From Verrucomicrobiota bacterium (lineage in GTDB: Bacteria; Verrucomicrobiota; Verrucomicrobiia; Chthoniobacterales; UBA10450), in NCBI GenBank assembly GCA_003219435.1, contig QHOW01000023.1:1-33443 (forward strand): a stretch of 33,443 nt of DNA, in the 5' to 3' direction. The notes below the pieces were generated by a model. That model made no database searches. It was not told the origin of the DNA and saw nothing but the letters and a program-made list of their open reading frames with translations. Of the stretch, positions 32,945-33,443 are shown piece after piece; position 1 is the first letter of the stretch, and each line of letters opens with the position of its first letter. The position numbers were made by a program, and so were the translations under genes.

Positions 32945-33185
32945 TAACCACGAATTGACACGAATGGACACGAATTACGGAAGCCCGGTAACCGTGGACC
33001 TTCTTATAAATGATTTCTCCCATCTCTATTCGCGTGAATTTGTGTGATTCGCGGGCATAAAATTTTAGCTCAGCCGGGCGAATAACCCGCCACGGCGCAT
33101 AGGTGCGAACAGACGGCGAATAGATCAGAAAGAGATGTCGCAAACCGGATTGTTATTGGTGTTAATTCGTGTTCATTCGTGGTTT
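32945..33185. repeat. CACGAATT trimer inverted-repeat element
   Basis: The left arm TAACCACGAATTGACACGAA, followed by TGGACACGAATTA (32945-32977), is matched by the inverted right arm TTAATTCGTGTTCATTCGTG (33162-33181). The interior (about 33016-33060) holds a third, diverged ATTCGCGTGAATTTG-type copy. The three-unit design is the same as at 9947-10010, with unit CACGAATT instead of CACAGATT. It fills the gap between the chaperone and TPR genes; no gene was recognised in it. Confidence 0.75.
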
Positions 33186-33200
33186 GCTCTTGTGGCACAG

Positions 33201-33443
33201 ATGACGCCCGAAGAAATCTTTGATGACGCCAATGGCGATCTCGCCATCGGCAATTTGGAAAGCGCGGTGGAGAAATACCGGCGCTGTGTTCAGATCGCTC
33301 CGGACTTTTTCGATGGCTGGCATGCCCTTGGCATGTCCCTGATGAAGCTCGGTCGCTTCAATGAAGCAATCGAAGCAGGGAAAAAAGCGGTTGAGCTTCG
33401 ACCCAATGATCAAATCGGCTGGACCAGTCTCTCGCTCTTTTAC
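33201..33443 (+). CDS. TPR-repeat protein, N-terminal part (3' truncated by window edge)
   Basis: The reading frame from ATG at 33201 runs to the window end (81 codons). It shows two tetratricopeptide units: AIGNLESAVEKYRRCVQIAPDF-type sequence (seen as LESAVEKYRRCVQIAPDF) then GWHALGMSLMKLGRFNEAIE with KKAVELRPND, and the start of a third (GWTSLSLFY). TPRs bind protein partners. No signal peptide is apparent. A GTG three codons upstream (33192) is an alternative start. The start lies right after the CACGAATT repeat element. Confidence 0.88.
   Translation, partial: MTPEEIFDDANGDLAIGNLESAVEKYRRCVQIAPDFFDGWHALGMSLMKLGRFNEAIEAGKKAVELRPNDQIGWTSLSLFY

Noticed and set aside
1-33443. tRNA genes, CRISPR arrays, prophage or replication origin
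   Set aside because: No T-arm/anticodon pattern, no regularly spaced identical repeats, no phage structural or integrase genes and no DnaA-box cluster were seen by eye. Weak signals could have been missed.

Overview
The window looks like a chromosomal segment of a soil or freshwater Verrucomicrobiota bacterium, possibly near Chthoniobacterales. This placement is inference from gene content: futalosine-route menaquinone genes, a CADD-type PABA synthase, a clpS-DUF2017 pair, a tamB-then-Omp85 order, many non-ATG starts and few strong Shine-Dalgarno sites. No phage, plasmid, CRISPR or tRNA gene was seen. The order is ordinary chromosomal housekeeping, but it is peppered with short palindromic repeats.

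Layout. 1-2435 (+): the 3' end of mqnE, then mqnA and a DUF72 gene. 2439-2936 (-): a small lipoprotein. 3048-9099 (+): the tightly coupled set recJ, recG, htrA. 9246-14528 (-): CADD-type PABA synthase, a cysteine-rich exported peptide, a trehalose synthase-maltokinase fusion and an exported DUF4440-like protein. 14872-15814 (+): an ECF sigma factor with a very small anti-sigma-like partner. 15811-19655 (-): ndh, panE, ybeY, clpS, DUF2017. 19767-20769: rpmI, a small membrane ORF, the SRP RNA and a small unknown gene. 20883-22425 (-): nrdR, an unknown gene and a HIT hydrolase. 22687-23606 (+): a frameshifted EamA transporter. 23736-33443 (+): tamB, a TamA/BamA-like Omp85, a PLP decarboxylase, a PpiD/SurA-like chaperone and the start of a TPR protein.

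The outstanding observation is in recG. Its 925-residue reading frame carries a complete REP-associated tyrosine transposase (RAYT, HUH/Y1 family) of about 206 residues, bounded by two inverted REP palindromes. It sits between helicase motif Ia and the DEQH box. The frame stays open through both REPs and the transposase, and every RecG helicase motif on either side is intact. The RAYT has no start codon of its own in this frame. A third copy of the same REP is translated in the RecG N-terminus. The three copies show compensatory base changes in one stem.

mqnA also carries a translated palindromic insert, and ybeY may have one in its N-terminus. This suggests a lineage in which palindromic mobile repeats are tolerated as translated, in-frame insertions, reminiscent of Rickettsia palindromic elements. 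Several other repeat families (CCGAAAGCTTTCGG palindromes, GGTAGGG-type REPs, CACAGATT/CACGAATT trimers) occupy the intergenic gaps.
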